NCBI RefSeq assembly: GCF_000255655.1
Contig: NZ_JH636435.1
Coordinates: forward strand, 560,209 to 624,208
Source: Schlesneria paludicola DSM 18645
GTDB taxonomy: Bacteria; Planctomycetota; Planctomycetia; Planctomycetales; Planctomycetaceae
Length of the DNA stretch: 64,000 nucleotides
Direction of reading: 5' to 3'
Positions within the stretch are counted from its first letter, which is position 1; every line of letters begins with the position of its first letter. The translations under genes were made by a program, and so were the position numbers. Positions 1-9,573 of this stretch are shown in pieces. Below the pieces are notes generated by a model, which saw nothing but the letters and a program-made list of their open reading frames with translations, made no database searches and was not told the origin of the DNA.

Positions 1-1077
1 AAATCGGGACTCGGTTGGCTGCGTCATGATTCGCGGCTTCGCGATTTCGAAATGCATGTCGAATGGAAAACGTTGAAAGCGGCGGAGTACGACGCGGGGA
101 TTTATATACGTGCCTCGCAGGACGGCAAACCATTTCCGCGGACGGGCTATCAGGTCAATCTGCTGGACGGTCACGAAGGCAATATCCCCAATCTTCCCTC
201 TGCCAAAAGTCGTGGACTGGTCAAGCCGGCAGGGGAATGGAACGTTTTCGATCTGCGAGTCGTGGGTGAAAACGTGTCACTCAAAATCAACGGTCGGCCC
301 GCCTGGGAAGCCACCGGATTGCAAGATCCCGAAGGATGCCTGGGATTCCAGGTTGAAGTGCCCAATGGTGGACAGTTTCTGCTGCGCAACATCGAGATTG
401 TGGAGCTGGGTTATCAATCCCTGTTCAACGGAAAAGATTTGACCGGCTGGACCGGCGTGAATGGCGCAGCCGAAGAATCATGGACGGTGACAGACGGATT
501 GCTCTCGTGTACGGGCAAGAAGAAGGGCCCGTGGTTGCGTTCGGCGGCTGAGTACGACGACTTCAACCTACGACTGGACTACTTGGCGTCCGCCGGAACC
601 AATAGCGGGGTCTATATTCGCGTGCCGGAAAATGGCAATCATCACCGAGACGATGACACGCAACCACCCGCGGGAATTGAGATCCAGATTCTCGATGACA
701 CCGCCCCTGAACATGCGGTGCTGAAAGATTTTCAGTACAACGCCTCGATCTACGACTTCAAAGGGGCCTCGCCGCATAACGCTCGACCGCTCGGCGAATG
801 GAATTCTCTCGAAATCAACTGCCGTGGCCAGCAGATCACCACCTGGCACAATGGCGTCCAGGTGGCGCAAGTTACCGCAGACGAGAATCCTCAACTCAGC
901 CTGCGATCACTTAAGGGCTTTCTTGGACTGCAAAACCATAGTACGGTGGTCCAGTTCAAGAATATTCGTGTCGGCAGCGCTGTCGAGGTTCCCAACGCAA
1001 AATCGGTCGACGCGAAACCTGCCGTAGACAAAGCAGACGTGCAGAAGCCGTCAGAAAAGTCGCCAGACCAGAAATAG
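1..1077 (+). CDS. Tandem DUF1080 (3-keto-disaccharide hydrolase-like) protein, 5' partial
   Basis: The frame is open from the first base, so the true start lies left of the window. Two copies of a concanavalin-like DUF1080 domain are visible. The first ends near base 400. The second starts at the typical LFNGKDLTGW motif (about base 420) and runs through GVYIRVPENG and GIEIQILDD. Both carry the family phrase in which a GxW(L)R block is followed by DF.(L/M).(V/L).(W/Y). A Lys/Asp-rich tail closes the protein. DUF1080 proteins are usually secreted; some act on 3-keto-disaccharides and others probably only bind sugar. Substrate is not inferable here. A GTG-started amidohydrolase gene follows after 82 bases. 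Confidence 0.85.
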   Translation, partial: KSGLGWLRHDSRLRDFEMHVEWKTLKAAEYDAGIYIRASQDGKPFPRTGYQVNLLDGHEGNIPNLPSAKSRGLVKPAGEWNVFDLRVVGENVSLKINGRPAWEATGLQDPEGCLGFQVEVPNGGQFLLRNIEIVELGYQSLFNGKDLTGWTGVNGAAEESWTVTDGLLSCTGKKKGPWLRSAAEYDDFNLRLDYLASAGTNSGVYIRVPENGNHHRDDDTQPPAGIEIQILDDTAPEHAVLKDFQYNASIYDFKGASPHNARPLGEWNSLEINCRGQQITTWHNGVQVAQVTADENPQLSLRSLKGFLGLQNHSTVVQFKNIRVGSAVEVPNAKSVDAKPAVDKADVQKPSEKSPDQK

Positions 1078-1159
1078 CGACGCCAACAGTTCGCTCGATT
1101 GAAATCGTTAATACAAGTTCCAACACTCATCGATCCCTGAATCACGAGGCAACATCCCA

Positions 1160-2494
1160 GTGCGAACTCGAATCTCCGGCGCAACGTGTGTACTTCCCAC
1201 TGGCCTGTCGCGCGTGGACCTTCTGCTTGAAGACGGCAAGATTCTCGGGATCGATCCGCCCACGACGGCGCATGCTGATGAAACGATTCGCGCCGATGAC
1301 TTGATGCTGATTCCGGGGGTCATCGACGACCAGGTTCACTTTCGTGATCCAGGTTTGACGCACAAGGAAGACCTCTACACCGCCACGCGTGCGTGCGCGA
1401 AAGGGGGCGTGACGTCGTTTCTGGAGATGCCCAATACCAAACCGGCCACGATCACGCGAGAACGTCTGCACGAAAAGTTGGAATTGGCCAGCAGCAAGTG
1501 CCTGGTGAATTATGGCTTCTACATCGGTGCAACACCGAACAATGTCGAAGAACTGCAGCAGGTGACGCGGACACCCGGGATCAAGATTTTCATTGGGTCG
1601 AGCACCGGGGACTTGCTGGTCGACCAACAGGCGGCGCTCGAACGGATTTTCGCCGAAACCACACTGCCGATCTGTGCGCACTGTGAAGACGAAGCCACGG
1701 TCCGCGCCAACAGCGAGCGGCTGGGGGGCGGTACGAAGTACGAAGATCATTCACTGATCCGTGACGTGAACGCCGCCGTCATTGCGACGAAGCGTGCCAT
1801 CGATCTGGCGGTTCGGCACCAGCATCGATTCCATGTGCTGCATGTCTCAACTGCTGCGGAAACGGAGCTATTGCGGGCCCCGCAGGGACTGATCACGGCC
1901 GAAGTGTGTCCACATCATCTCTATTTCAACGTAGATGATTACGAACGGTTGGGATCGCTCGTCCAGATGAATCCGTCGATCAAGACCTCGGATGACAACG
2001 AAGGACTGTGGCGTGCTCTGAAGGACGGCCGAATTCAGGTCGTCGCGACCGACCACGCTCCGCATACTCTCGAAGAGAAGCAGCAACCCTATCCGAAATC
2101 GCCATCGGGATTGCCCGCCGTCGAGAACTCGCTGGCCTTGATGCTGGACTGCGTCAACGCGGGAATCTGTTCGCTGGAAAGCGTCGTCCATTGGATGTGT
2201 GACGCCCCTGCGCGAGTTTGGGACATGGTCGGGAAGGGACGGATCGCAGAAGGCTACGACGCGGATCTGGTACTGGTGGACCTGGGAAAGAAGCAGACGA
2301 TCCGCAACGAGAATCAGCAGACCAAATGCGGATGGAGCCCCTGGCACGGTGTCGCGTTACAAGGTTGGCCCGTGCGGACCCTGGTACATGGACACACTGT
2401 TTACCTGGATGGCCAGTTCGACGAATCAATCCGCGGCCGAGAAATCGAATACGATCACAGCCGCGGTGGGTACTGGAATTACAAGCCGGAGTGA
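1160..2494 (+). CDS. pyrC: Dihydroorotase-like cyclic amidohydrolase
   Basis: A 444-residue class I dihydroorotase-like protein, which would act in pyrimidine synthesis (carbamoyl-aspartate to dihydroorotate) in the cytoplasm. Visible motifs are the metal-site strand [16 protein letters not shown], the KIFIGSSTG segment with a lysine at the usual carbamylation position, [14 protein letters not shown] and the catalytic-Asp motif [10 protein letters not shown]. The first His of the usual DxHxH metal motif is Gln here. From memory the same DDQVHF variant occurs in Bacteroidetes-type enzymes, so I do not read it as inactivation. The start is GTG at 1160 with a weak GAGG upstream. Allantoinase or dihydropyrimidinase is a less likely alternative. 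It converges with the DUF1501 gene ending at 2777; the 282-base gap shows no clear terminator. Confidence 0.85.
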   Translation: MRTRISGATCVLPTGLSRVDLLLEDGKILGIDPPTTAHADETIRADDLMLIPGVIDDQVHFRDPGLTHKEDLYTATRACAKGGVTSFLEMPNTKPATITRERLHEKLELASSKCLVNYGFYIGATPNNVEELQQVTRTPGIKIFIGSSTGDLLVDQQAALERIFAETTLPICAHCEDEATVRANSERLGGGTKYEDHSLIRDVNAAVIATKRAIDLAVRHQHRFHVLHVSTAAETELLRAPQGLITAEVCPHHLYFNVDDYERLGSLVQMNPSIKTSDDNEGLWRALKDGRIQVVATDHAPHTLEEKQQPYPKSPSGLPAVENSLALMLDCVNAGICSLESVVHWMCDAPARVWDMVGKGRIAEGYDADLVLVDLGKKQTIRNENQQTKCGWSPWHGVALQGWPVRTLVHGHTVYLDGQFDESIRGREIEYDHSRGGYWNYKPE

Positions 2495-2776
2495 CTCAGC
2501 CGAAAGTCGCGATTCGATCAAGGGATTCACAAAGGCGGATGAGCAATCAATTAGTTGGTGGAACAATGCGACTGTCCGCCAGCTTCCGTTTCGTCCTGAG
2601 CCAACGTCGAAGGCGGTCTTGAATCGTGCCCAGCGGGGCTATTGTTGCCAGGTTCTCGATGAACGCAGGACGCTTCCGTCAGAATTTTCACTGGCAGATA
2701 CCAGGCAATATGGCTGTCGTCGCCATCCGCTTTGGGCCTAACAAATTCATCGAACGTGAGTTGATTTGGAACGCCA

Positions 2777-4216
2777 CTAGGCCAGGATCTTGTGGACGAC
2801 ATGCCCCTCGACGTCTGTCAGGCGGAAATCGCGGCCTTGATACGGATAGGTCAAACGCTTGTGATCGATTCCCAACAGGTGCAGCATCGTGGCGTGCAAG
2901 TCATGCACATGGACGATGTCTTCCGTGGCGTGATAGCCGAATTCGTCGGTTGCGCCGTGCGTGATTCCGGGCTTAATCCCCCCCCCGCATAAGAACATGC
3001 TGAAAGCCCGCATGTGATGATCGCGTCCGACATTGCCCTTATTCGATTGCGCCATCGGCGTACGCCCGAATTCGCCGCCCCAGACGATCAATGTCTCGTC
3101 GAGCATTCCCAATCGCTTGAGATCCCGGACCAGGGCTGCTGTCGCGCTGTCGCAGTCACGAGCCGAGACGCCCATGTATCGGACCAGATCATTGTGATGA
3201 TCCCAGTCGCGATGATAGAGCTGAATAAACCGTACCCCTCGTTCGGCCAGCCGCCGTGCCAACAAACAGTTGTAAGCAAAGGATCCGTCCGCTTCCTTCA
3301 AACCGTACAAATCGAGGACGTGCTGAGGTTCTTGCGAAATGTCACGCAATTCCGGAACACTCATCTGCATTCGAAATGCCATTTCGTACTGCGCAATGCG
3401 CGTATCGACCTCGGGGTCGACTTGTCCCCGATTGCGATAGGCATCGAGTCCCGAAACCGTTTCGACCAACTGCTGCTGCTGTGCCCGCGTGACGCCCGGT
3501 GGATTTCCCAGATAGTGCACCGGGTCTCCGTGTGACGCAAACGCCACCCCCTGAAACCGACTCGGCAAAAAGCCGCTGTGCCATTGCCTGGCTGCGATCG
3601 GTTGTGGACTTCGACCATCCTGGCTGGTACTGGTGAGAACGACAAACCCAGGAAGATCAGCGCATTCGCTGCCCAACCCGTACGTCGCCCACGCCCCCAT
3701 GCTGGGACGCCCGGAGATGGAGGTGCCGGTATTCATCACCGTATGTGCCGGATCGTGATTGATCTGATCGGTATGTAACGAGCGAACGATACAAATGTCG
3801 TCGGCAATCGAACCGATTTGCGGCAGAATCTCGCTGATTTCTTGTCCGGATTCGCCATGCCGACTGAACTTGAACATGGGAGCCTGACAAAGCAATTTTT
3901 GCCCTTGAAGCTGGGCGATTGGTTGTCCTTGGGTTACCGATTCCGGCATCGGCTGTCCGTGCAGTTCCGCCAGCTTTGGCTTGTGATCGAACGTTTCAAG
4001 GTGCGACGGACCACCGGCCATACAGAGGAAAATGACGCGTTTGGCCCGCGCGGGGAAATGAGGTAGTCCACTCAATCCCGGCGCAATCGCATTGACCTTC
4101 GCCCCGGAATTTGCCGCGAACGCACTCGACAACGTCGCCAGCGAGGCGGCCCCCAATCCCAGGGACGCGCGGGCCAAGAACGTTCGGCGGTGGCACATGG
4201 TGTGGTTCATTTCCAT
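2777..4216 (-). CDS. DUF1501 protein, Tat-exported
   Basis: About 479 residues and the last gene of the seven-gene run. I start at ATG 4216 (MEMNHTMCHRRTFL); the longer open frame upstream reads antisense through the neighbouring PSD1 gene. The N-terminus has a twin-arginine-type signal (HRRTFLARAS followed by a hydrophobic Ala/Leu stretch). Family motifs present are AGGPSHLETFDHKP, VWGGEFGRTP, GRDHH and the C-terminal RDFRLTDV. DUF1501 belongs to the alkaline phosphatase/sulfatase-like superfamily but no reaction is established. The stop codon of the upstream PSD1 gene is 13 bases away, so co-translation is likely. The GRDHH form groups it with the proteins at 8140 and 12463. Confidence 0.9.
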   Translation of the reverse strand: MEMNHTMCHRRTFLARASLGLGAASLATLSSAFAANSGAKVNAIAPGLSGLPHFPARAKRVIFLCMAGGPSHLETFDHKPKLAELHGQPMPESVTQGQPIAQLQGQKLLCQAPMFKFSRHGESGQEISEILPQIGSIADDICIVRSLHTDQINHDPAHTVMNTGTSISGRPSMGAWATYGLGSECADLPGFVVLTSTSQDGRSPQPIAARQWHSGFLPSRFQGVAFASHGDPVHYLGNPPGVTRAQQQQLVETVSGLDAYRNRGQVDPEVDTRIAQYEMAFRMQMSVPELRDISQEPQHVLDLYGLKEADGSFAYNCLLARRLAERGVRFIQLYHRDWDHHNDLVRYMGVSARDCDSATAALVRDLKRLGMLDETLIVWGGEFGRTPMAQSNKGNVGRDHHMRAFSMFLCGGGIKPGITHGATDEFGYHATEDIVHVHDLHATMLHLLGIDHKRLTYPYQGRDFRLTDVEGHVVHKILA

Positions 4217-4229
4217 GGACAACATCCCG

Positions 4230-6590
4230 TTAATTCCTGGTGGTGAATTCGTGCAAGTTGAAGATCGCGCGGGCAACGGACGTCCACGCGGCCCATTCCG
4301 CGCTCGACGACGCTGGAGGCACGGAGGGCTGTCCCACGGTCTGCAACGCGATGGCCGCCGCATCATCTGCCTGATACCGTGATCGATTGGCCGTGAGCAG
4401 ATTTGCGATCGCCGCAGACTCATACGCGTCAGGTTTTCGCGACAACGCGATCCGCCACGCCCATTGAATACGATCATTATCGGCGCTTCCGCCCTCATTG
4501 ATAATGCGGACGGCGAACTCGCGCGCGGCCTCGACCATGCTGGGATCGTTGAGAAGCGCCAACGCTGACTTGGGCGTATTGGACGGCACTCGATCGGCTG
4601 TGCATTCTTCACGACTGGGCGCATCGAACGCGAGCAGGGCGGGATGAAGGAATGTCCGCTGCCAGTGTGTGTAGAGCCCGCGACGATACTGATTCGAACC
4701 CGATGAGGCCTGCCAGGTCCTCTTGGGGAAGTTCAAGAACTCCCAATATCCGTCAGGTTGGTACGGCTTTACGCTGGGGCCTCCTAACCGCTCGACCAAC
4801 AGTCCGCTCACCGACAGTGCGTTGTCACGGAGAAACTCAGCATCCAGCCGCCACCGGGACTGACGTGCGTGCAAACGGTTTTTGGGATCGATCCGCAGTT
4901 GTTCAGGCGTCGGGATGGAACTCAATTGATAGGCGTGGCTCGTGACCATCGTCCGCACCAGTCGTTTCACATCCCAGCCACTGTCGATGAATTCACTGGC
5001 CAGCCAATCGAGCAGTTCCGGATGCACCGGAGATTCGCCTTGAGCACCGAGATCATCGAGGTTCTTGGCCAGGCCTGTACCGAAATAGAGTTTCCAAATC
5101 CGATTGACGAAGACGCGCGCCGTTCGCGGATTCTCTCGTTGCATCAGCCATTCGGCCAGGTCGAGCCGAGTCTGTCGGCGGCCCGCGACATTCGCCGCCG
5201 CAAATACCGCAGGCACCGATGGCTCAACGACCTCACCCGTCTCACTCTGCCAATCCCCACGAGGAAGGATGCGAATCTGACGCGGTGAAACGGACACCGT
5301 GACGAGCGTTCGTGCAATTCGTCCTTCAAGGTCTTTCCGCTTTTTTTCCAGTTGCTTGATCTCTGTTTCGAGGTCAGGATCAGCGACCTGCCCCGAAGTT
5401 GTGGTCGCTTGGCGTCGTTCTTTCGCGTTTTCCAGTTCCTCTTTCAGTCGGTTTAGCTCGTCGGCCTGCTCTTTCGTCGGCAGAGACAATTCGGGGTCGC
5501 GACGTCCGCCGCCGGAATAGACTCCGCGTTCCTGGATGTCGGCAAAGAAGGCGCCCAGGTTGTAGAAATCGCGTGCCGAAAGCGGATCGTACTTGTGATC
5601 GTGGCATTCAGCGCATCCTAAGGTGGCGGCGAGCCAGACTCCTGAGACCGTACGCACCCGGTCGCCAAACGCTTTGGCGAGATACTCTTTCTCTTGCGCC
5701 CCACCTTCTTCCGTGGATTTGCTCAGTCGATTAAATCCTGTGGCAATCTGCTGATCCAGAGTGGGGTTGGGCAGAAGATCACCCGCAAGCTGTTCCCGCG
5801 TGAATTGGTCAAACGCCAAGTTTCGATTGAACGCACCGATCACATAGTCACGATAAGGTGAAATTTGTTGATCATTGTCGCTGTGATAGCCACACGAATC
5901 ACCGTACCGCACCAGATCGAGCCAATAGACCGCCATCCGTTCGCCAAATCGGGGTGACGAAAGCAACCGGTCCACTTCGCGCTGATACCAATCGGGGCCA
6001 CTCGCTACCGGATCGAGTTCCAGCGGCGGTAAGCCAGTCAGATCGAAACTGATTCGCCGCGCAAGCGTCACTCGATCGGCTTCAACAGCAGAGGACAACG
6101 CCGTGCGATTCCATCGGGCGATCAGGAATGCGTCGATCGGATTGTCGACCGACGCCGGTTCGACCGATGGCACGGCAGGGCGGGCGATTGGTTCATTGGC
6201 CCAATGGCCGCGCCAAGCGGCACCTTGTTCGATCCAGAGGCGCAACGTCGTGATCTGCTCTTCTGAAAGCGGCTTCCCCCCATCCAGGGGCGGCATGCGA
6301 GTTGTGGCGTCGGTCGTCGAAATGCGGCGGTACAGTTCACTTTGATCAAGGGATTTGGGAACAATGACGTGCCCACCGCCTTCTGACTGTCCGAATAGTC
6401 CGGCGCGGGTGTCGAGTCGCAGATTCGCCTCGCGCGTTCCCTGGTCTGGACCATGACAGTGCGCGCAATGCGCCGACAGAATCGGTCGGACATCGCGATC
6501 AAAATCGATTGTCCGTGACTGTGCCACGACATCGGACGTGATCGTCGTCAGCAGGCAGATCGTGCCCAAGATCGTCGTTCGGCTGAGCAT
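4230..6590 (-). CDS. PSCyt1-PSCyt2-PSD1 cytochrome protein
   Basis: A 786-residue secreted protein. The start is ATG 6590 (MLSRTTILGTICLL), with a strong GGAGG 5-6 bases upstream; a longer frame exists but runs into the preceding gene. Order of domains: signal peptide; PSCyt1 with haem motif CAHCH (C42, C45, H46); PSCyt2/DUF1549; a second haem-type motif CAECHDHKYDP; a charged coiled-coil insert (RLKEELENAKERR to KQLEKKRKDLEGR) not seen in the two sister proteins; then PSD1/DUF1553. The family is typical of Planctomycetes and Verrucomicrobia, is exported, and is nearly always paired with a DUF1501 gene, as here on both sides (19 and 13 bases). Function is unknown; electron transfer or polymer handling at the envelope is inference. 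Confidence 0.92.
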   Translation of the reverse strand: MLSRTTILGTICLLTTITSDVVAQSRTIDFDRDVRPILSAHCAHCHGPDQGTREANLRLDTRAGLFGQSEGGGHVIVPKSLDQSELYRRISTTDATTRMPPLDGGKPLSEEQITTLRLWIEQGAAWRGHWANEPIARPAVPSVEPASVDNPIDAFLIARWNRTALSSAVEADRVTLARRISFDLTGLPPLELDPVASGPDWYQREVDRLLSSPRFGERMAVYWLDLVRYGDSCGYHSDNDQQISPYRDYVIGAFNRNLAFDQFTREQLAGDLLPNPTLDQQIATGFNRLSKSTEEGGAQEKEYLAKAFGDRVRTVSGVWLAATLGCAECHDHKYDPLSARDFYNLGAFFADIQERGVYSGGGRRDPELSLPTKEQADELNRLKEELENAKERRQATTTSGQVADPDLETEIKQLEKKRKDLEGRIARTLVTVSVSPRQIRILPRGDWQSETGEVVEPSVPAVFAAANVAGRRQTRLDLAEWLMQRENPRTARVFVNRIWKLYFGTGLAKNLDDLGAQGESPVHPELLDWLASEFIDSGWDVKRLVRTMVTSHAYQLSSIPTPEQLRIDPKNRLHARQSRWRLDAEFLRDNALSVSGLLVERLGGPSVKPYQPDGYWEFLNFPKRTWQASSGSNQYRRGLYTHWQRTFLHPALLAFDAPSREECTADRVPSNTPKSALALLNDPSMVEAAREFAVRIINEGGSADNDRIQWAWRIALSRKPDAYESAAIANLLTANRSRYQADDAAAIALQTVGQPSVPPASSSAEWAAWTSVARAIFNLHEFTTRN

Positions 6591-6609
6591 GAGACCTCCG
6601 CTGACAGAC

Positions 6610-8028
6610 TCAACTGATGATGGCCCGGATCGGTTCGCCACCGTGGGCGATCTCAATCGGTCGCCCGGTACGATCTGGGACCGTCAGATGCGGATTGATT
6701 CCCATCAGTTCATAGATCGTGGCGACCAGATCGGCAGGAGACACCGCGTTCGACGTCGGATAGGCGCCAATCTTGTCCGTGGTTCCGTAGACAAGCCCTT
6801 GTTGAACTCCGCCGCCGATGAGCAGGCTGAATCCACATTGAGGCCAGTGGTCTCGGCCCGCTGTTCCGTTCACTTTTGGTGTACGGCCCATCTCACCCAT
6901 GACCACAACCAATGTCGAATCGAGCAGCCCACGTGCGTCAAGATCGGACAGCAATGCGGGAATCACCTGATCCAACAGCGGCAGATTCAAATTCTTGAGC
7001 ATCCCGAAATTATTCGAATGCATGTCATAGGCATGACCATAGTGATCGAAAATCTCTTGATGCACGCTGATGTAGGGCACACCCGACTCCACTAGCCGCC
7101 GCGCAATGAGCAGGCTCGACCCCACCAGATTCTGACCGTAGGCCTGACGCGTCGCATTCGACTCGAGATTCAGATCGAAGGCATCGCGGGCTCGGTCGGA
7201 CGTCAGCATGAGGAATGCACGCCGCTGAGCGTCGCTCATCGTGTCGATCGCGCGCGACGACTGAGCCAGAGCAAAATTGCGATCGATCTGCGCAACGAGT
7301 GACTTCCGGCCATCCAACCTTTGAATCGACATTTCAGGCAGCGAATCCGCTGTCGGAGGGAAGGGCTGCCCGATCGGCATCACGGGATCATAGTCGGCAA
7401 ACTTCGGCTCTCGCTCAAACGTGGGCTTGCACAGCGTGAACACGGGATCGTATTGCTTTCCAAGGAAGCCTCCGTACGGTCCACGACGACGATGTCCCTT
7501 CTGCCCGGAGCCAGGAAAACAGGGCATGCAGACCGCCCCTGGAAGATCATTGGGGCCCATTCCCAGATACTGGCAGATCGCCCCGATGTCCGGCGGATCG
7601 GTGGGCAAGGCCTGGGCGGACGGCTTGTCGTCCGTGAAGCCCGTCATGATCGGCAGTGGATCGTGCGAATTGAACATATGACTGAACGTGCGAATTAAAG
7701 TCGCTTTGTGCATCCACTGCGACAGTCGCGGCATCAGTTCACAGATACTGAGTCCCGGAACCGAGGTGTTGATTCCGGTGAATTCCCCACGAATCTCTAC
7801 TGGGGCATCCGGCTTCAAGTCGAACATGTCAATGTGTGAGGGTCCACCCAGCAGATTGAACAAGATCACCGATTTGGCGCGTGACGAACGATTGCCGCCA
7901 CCCCCGTCTTTTGCCGCGAGCCAGCGTGGCATGCCGAGTCCTAGCAATGACAATCCGCCTGCTCGTAAGATTTCACGACGGCTGACGCCATCACAGAGAG
8001 TCGCGCCGCGTCCGAGAACACTCAGCAT
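6610..8028 (-). CDS. DUF1501 protein, GRDHW subtype
   Basis: A 472-residue DUF1501 protein. The chosen start is ATG 8028 (MLSVLGRGATLCDG), with GGGAG about 10 bases upstream. A Tat-type signal SRREILRAGG is followed by a hydrophobic stretch. Motifs are LGGPSHIDMFD, VVMGEMGRTP and AGRDHWPQCG. This subtype differs from its neighbours at 2777, 8140 and 12463: it has GRDHW rather than GRDHH/N, GEMGRTP rather than GEFGRTP, and ends in a DRTGRPIEI segment rather than RDFRLTDV. Its closest relative in the window is the lone gene at 36057. It sits between another DUF1501 gene (111 bases upstream) and a PSD1 gene (19 bases downstream). Confidence 0.9.
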   Translation of the reverse strand: MLSVLGRGATLCDGVSRREILRAGGLSLLGLGMPRWLAAKDGGGGNRSSRAKSVILFNLLGGPSHIDMFDLKPDAPVEIRGEFTGINTSVPGLSICELMPRLSQWMHKATLIRTFSHMFNSHDPLPIMTGFTDDKPSAQALPTDPPDIGAICQYLGMGPNDLPGAVCMPCFPGSGQKGHRRRGPYGGFLGKQYDPVFTLCKPTFEREPKFADYDPVMPIGQPFPPTADSLPEMSIQRLDGRKSLVAQIDRNFALAQSSRAIDTMSDAQRRAFLMLTSDRARDAFDLNLESNATRQAYGQNLVGSSLLIARRLVESGVPYISVHQEIFDHYGHAYDMHSNNFGMLKNLNLPLLDQVIPALLSDLDARGLLDSTLVVVMGEMGRTPKVNGTAGRDHWPQCGFSLLIGGGVQQGLVYGTTDKIGAYPTSNAVSPADLVATIYELMGINPHLTVPDRTGRPIEIAHGGEPIRAIIS

Positions 8029-8139
8029 ATCTGTGAACTCCCGTTGATCGCCTGTCAGAAACCTGCCACCGCCGGTCCTCAGTCTGTCACATTTGCCGCC
8101 CACATCCAAGACGTGGTCTTAAAACGGCGTCTGAGGTTT

Positions 8140-9573
8140 TTATGCCAGGATGTCGTTCGCAACATGCCCCGCCACATCGGTCAAGCGAAAATCTCGTCCG
8201 GCATAGCGATAGGTCAGTTGCTCGTGATTAAGGCCCAAAAGATGCAAGATCGTCGCGTGCAGATCATTAATGTGCATCTTGTTCTCGACAGCGTAGTAGC
8301 CGTAGTCGTCAGTCGCTCCATAAGCAAGACCACCTTTCACACCTCCGCCCGCCATCCACATCGTGAAGCCGTGAGGATTGTGATCGCGGCCGTCGGTCCC
8401 CTGTGCCGTCGGCGTCCGGCCAAACTCTCCACCCCAAAGAACCAGTGTGTCTTTCAGCAAGCCTCGTGACTTCAGATCCTGTAGAAAACCTGCAATCGGC
8501 TTGTCGACCTCAGCAGCATTCTTCGTGTGGCCCTGATAAAGGTCGCCGTGTTGATCCCACTGCACCTCGCTGTCGCTGTGCGTGACCTGAACAAAACGAA
8601 CACCTCGTTCCAGAAATCGTCGCGCCATCAGGCACTGGCGTCCGAAGTTCTCGGTCAATGGGTCATCAATGCCATACAGAGTCTTTGTCGTATCCGTCTC
8701 ACTCGCCAAATCCTGGATCTCTGGCATCGCCGATTGCATGCGATAGGCCAATTCAAAAGAATTGAGCCGTCCTTCGAGCACCTGATCATGCCCCGCCATG
8801 TCGAGATGATTGTGATTCATCGCGCTGATCAGATCGAGTTGCCGTCGTTGCACGTCGGAATCGATGCGCGCGTTTCGGATGTGCTTGACGGTTGCCTGTC
8901 GAGCACTGACGGCGGCATTGCCGATCGGTGTTCCCTGGCAATACGCCGGCAGGAATGCGGCACCCCAGTTGTTGACGCCCCCGTGAGCGAGGGTCGGGCA
9001 GATCGTGACGAACGCGGGCAAGTTCTGATTCTCTGTCCCGAGCCCATACGTCACCCAAGAGCCCAGGCTGGGACGAACGAATTGATCGCTGCCAGTGTGA
9101 AGCTTCAAAAGCGCTCCGCCATGTGCGGGATTCGTCCCATGGACCGATCGAAGGATGCAGAGATCATCCACATGCCTGGCAACGTTTGGAAACAAATCAC
9201 TGACGGGAAGTCCGCTTTGTCCATAGTTTCGAAACTTCCAGGGTGATTTCAGCAGATTTCCCTGCTTGGCGAATGTAATCTTCGGCAGCGCGAATGGCGG
9301 TTCTTTTCCATGATCCCGGTCAAGCAGCGGCTTTGGATCGAACGTATCGACATGCGATGGTCCGCCCTTCATGAAGAGAAAGACGATCCGCTTCGCTCGC
9401 GGCGCAAAATGAGCAGGCTTAGCCGCCAGCGGATCTGGACGCGCGGCACGAACCTCATTCGCTTGGCCGGACTGACTCAACAACGCCGTGAACGCGAGAT
9501 GTCCGAAACCCACGGCGGAAGTCTTCAACAGTTGACGGCGCGACGGTCGCAAATAATCGTCATGCATGTTCAT
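8140..9573 (-). CDS. DUF1501 protein, Tat-exported
   Basis: A 477-residue DUF1501 protein with Tat-type signal SRRQLLKTSA and motifs KGGPSHVDTFDPKP, LWGGEFGRTP, GRDHNPHG and RDFRLTDV. Its ATG at 9573 overlaps the TGA of the upstream PSD1 gene (ATGA), so translational coupling is likely; a second ATG two codons in (9567) has the better spacing from a GTGAG. The ATGA overlap is the tightest junction of the array and links this protein to the 943-residue PSD1 protein. Reaction unknown. Confidence 0.92.
   Translation of the reverse strand: MNMHDDYLRPSRRQLLKTSAVGFGHLAFTALLSQSGQANEVRAARPDPLAAKPAHFAPRAKRIVFLFMKGGPSHVDTFDPKPLLDRDHGKEPPFALPKITFAKQGNLLKSPWKFRNYGQSGLPVSDLFPNVARHVDDLCILRSVHGTNPAHGGALLKLHTGSDQFVRPSLGSWVTYGLGTENQNLPAFVTICPTLAHGGVNNWGAAFLPAYCQGTPIGNAAVSARQATVKHIRNARIDSDVQRRQLDLISAMNHNHLDMAGHDQVLEGRLNSFELAYRMQSAMPEIQDLASETDTTKTLYGIDDPLTENFGRQCLMARRFLERGVRFVQVTHSDSEVQWDQHGDLYQGHTKNAAEVDKPIAGFLQDLKSRGLLKDTLVLWGGEFGRTPTAQGTDGRDHNPHGFTMWMAGGGVKGGLAYGATDDYGYYAVENKMHINDLHATILHLLGLNHEQLTYRYAGRDFRLTDVAGHVANDILA

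Noticed and set aside
4217-4624. N-terminal extension of the DUF1501 protein that ends at 2777
   Set aside because: It is antisense-like, Arg/Pro-rich sequence over the coding end of the PSD1 gene; the Tat signal begins only after the ATGs near 4216.
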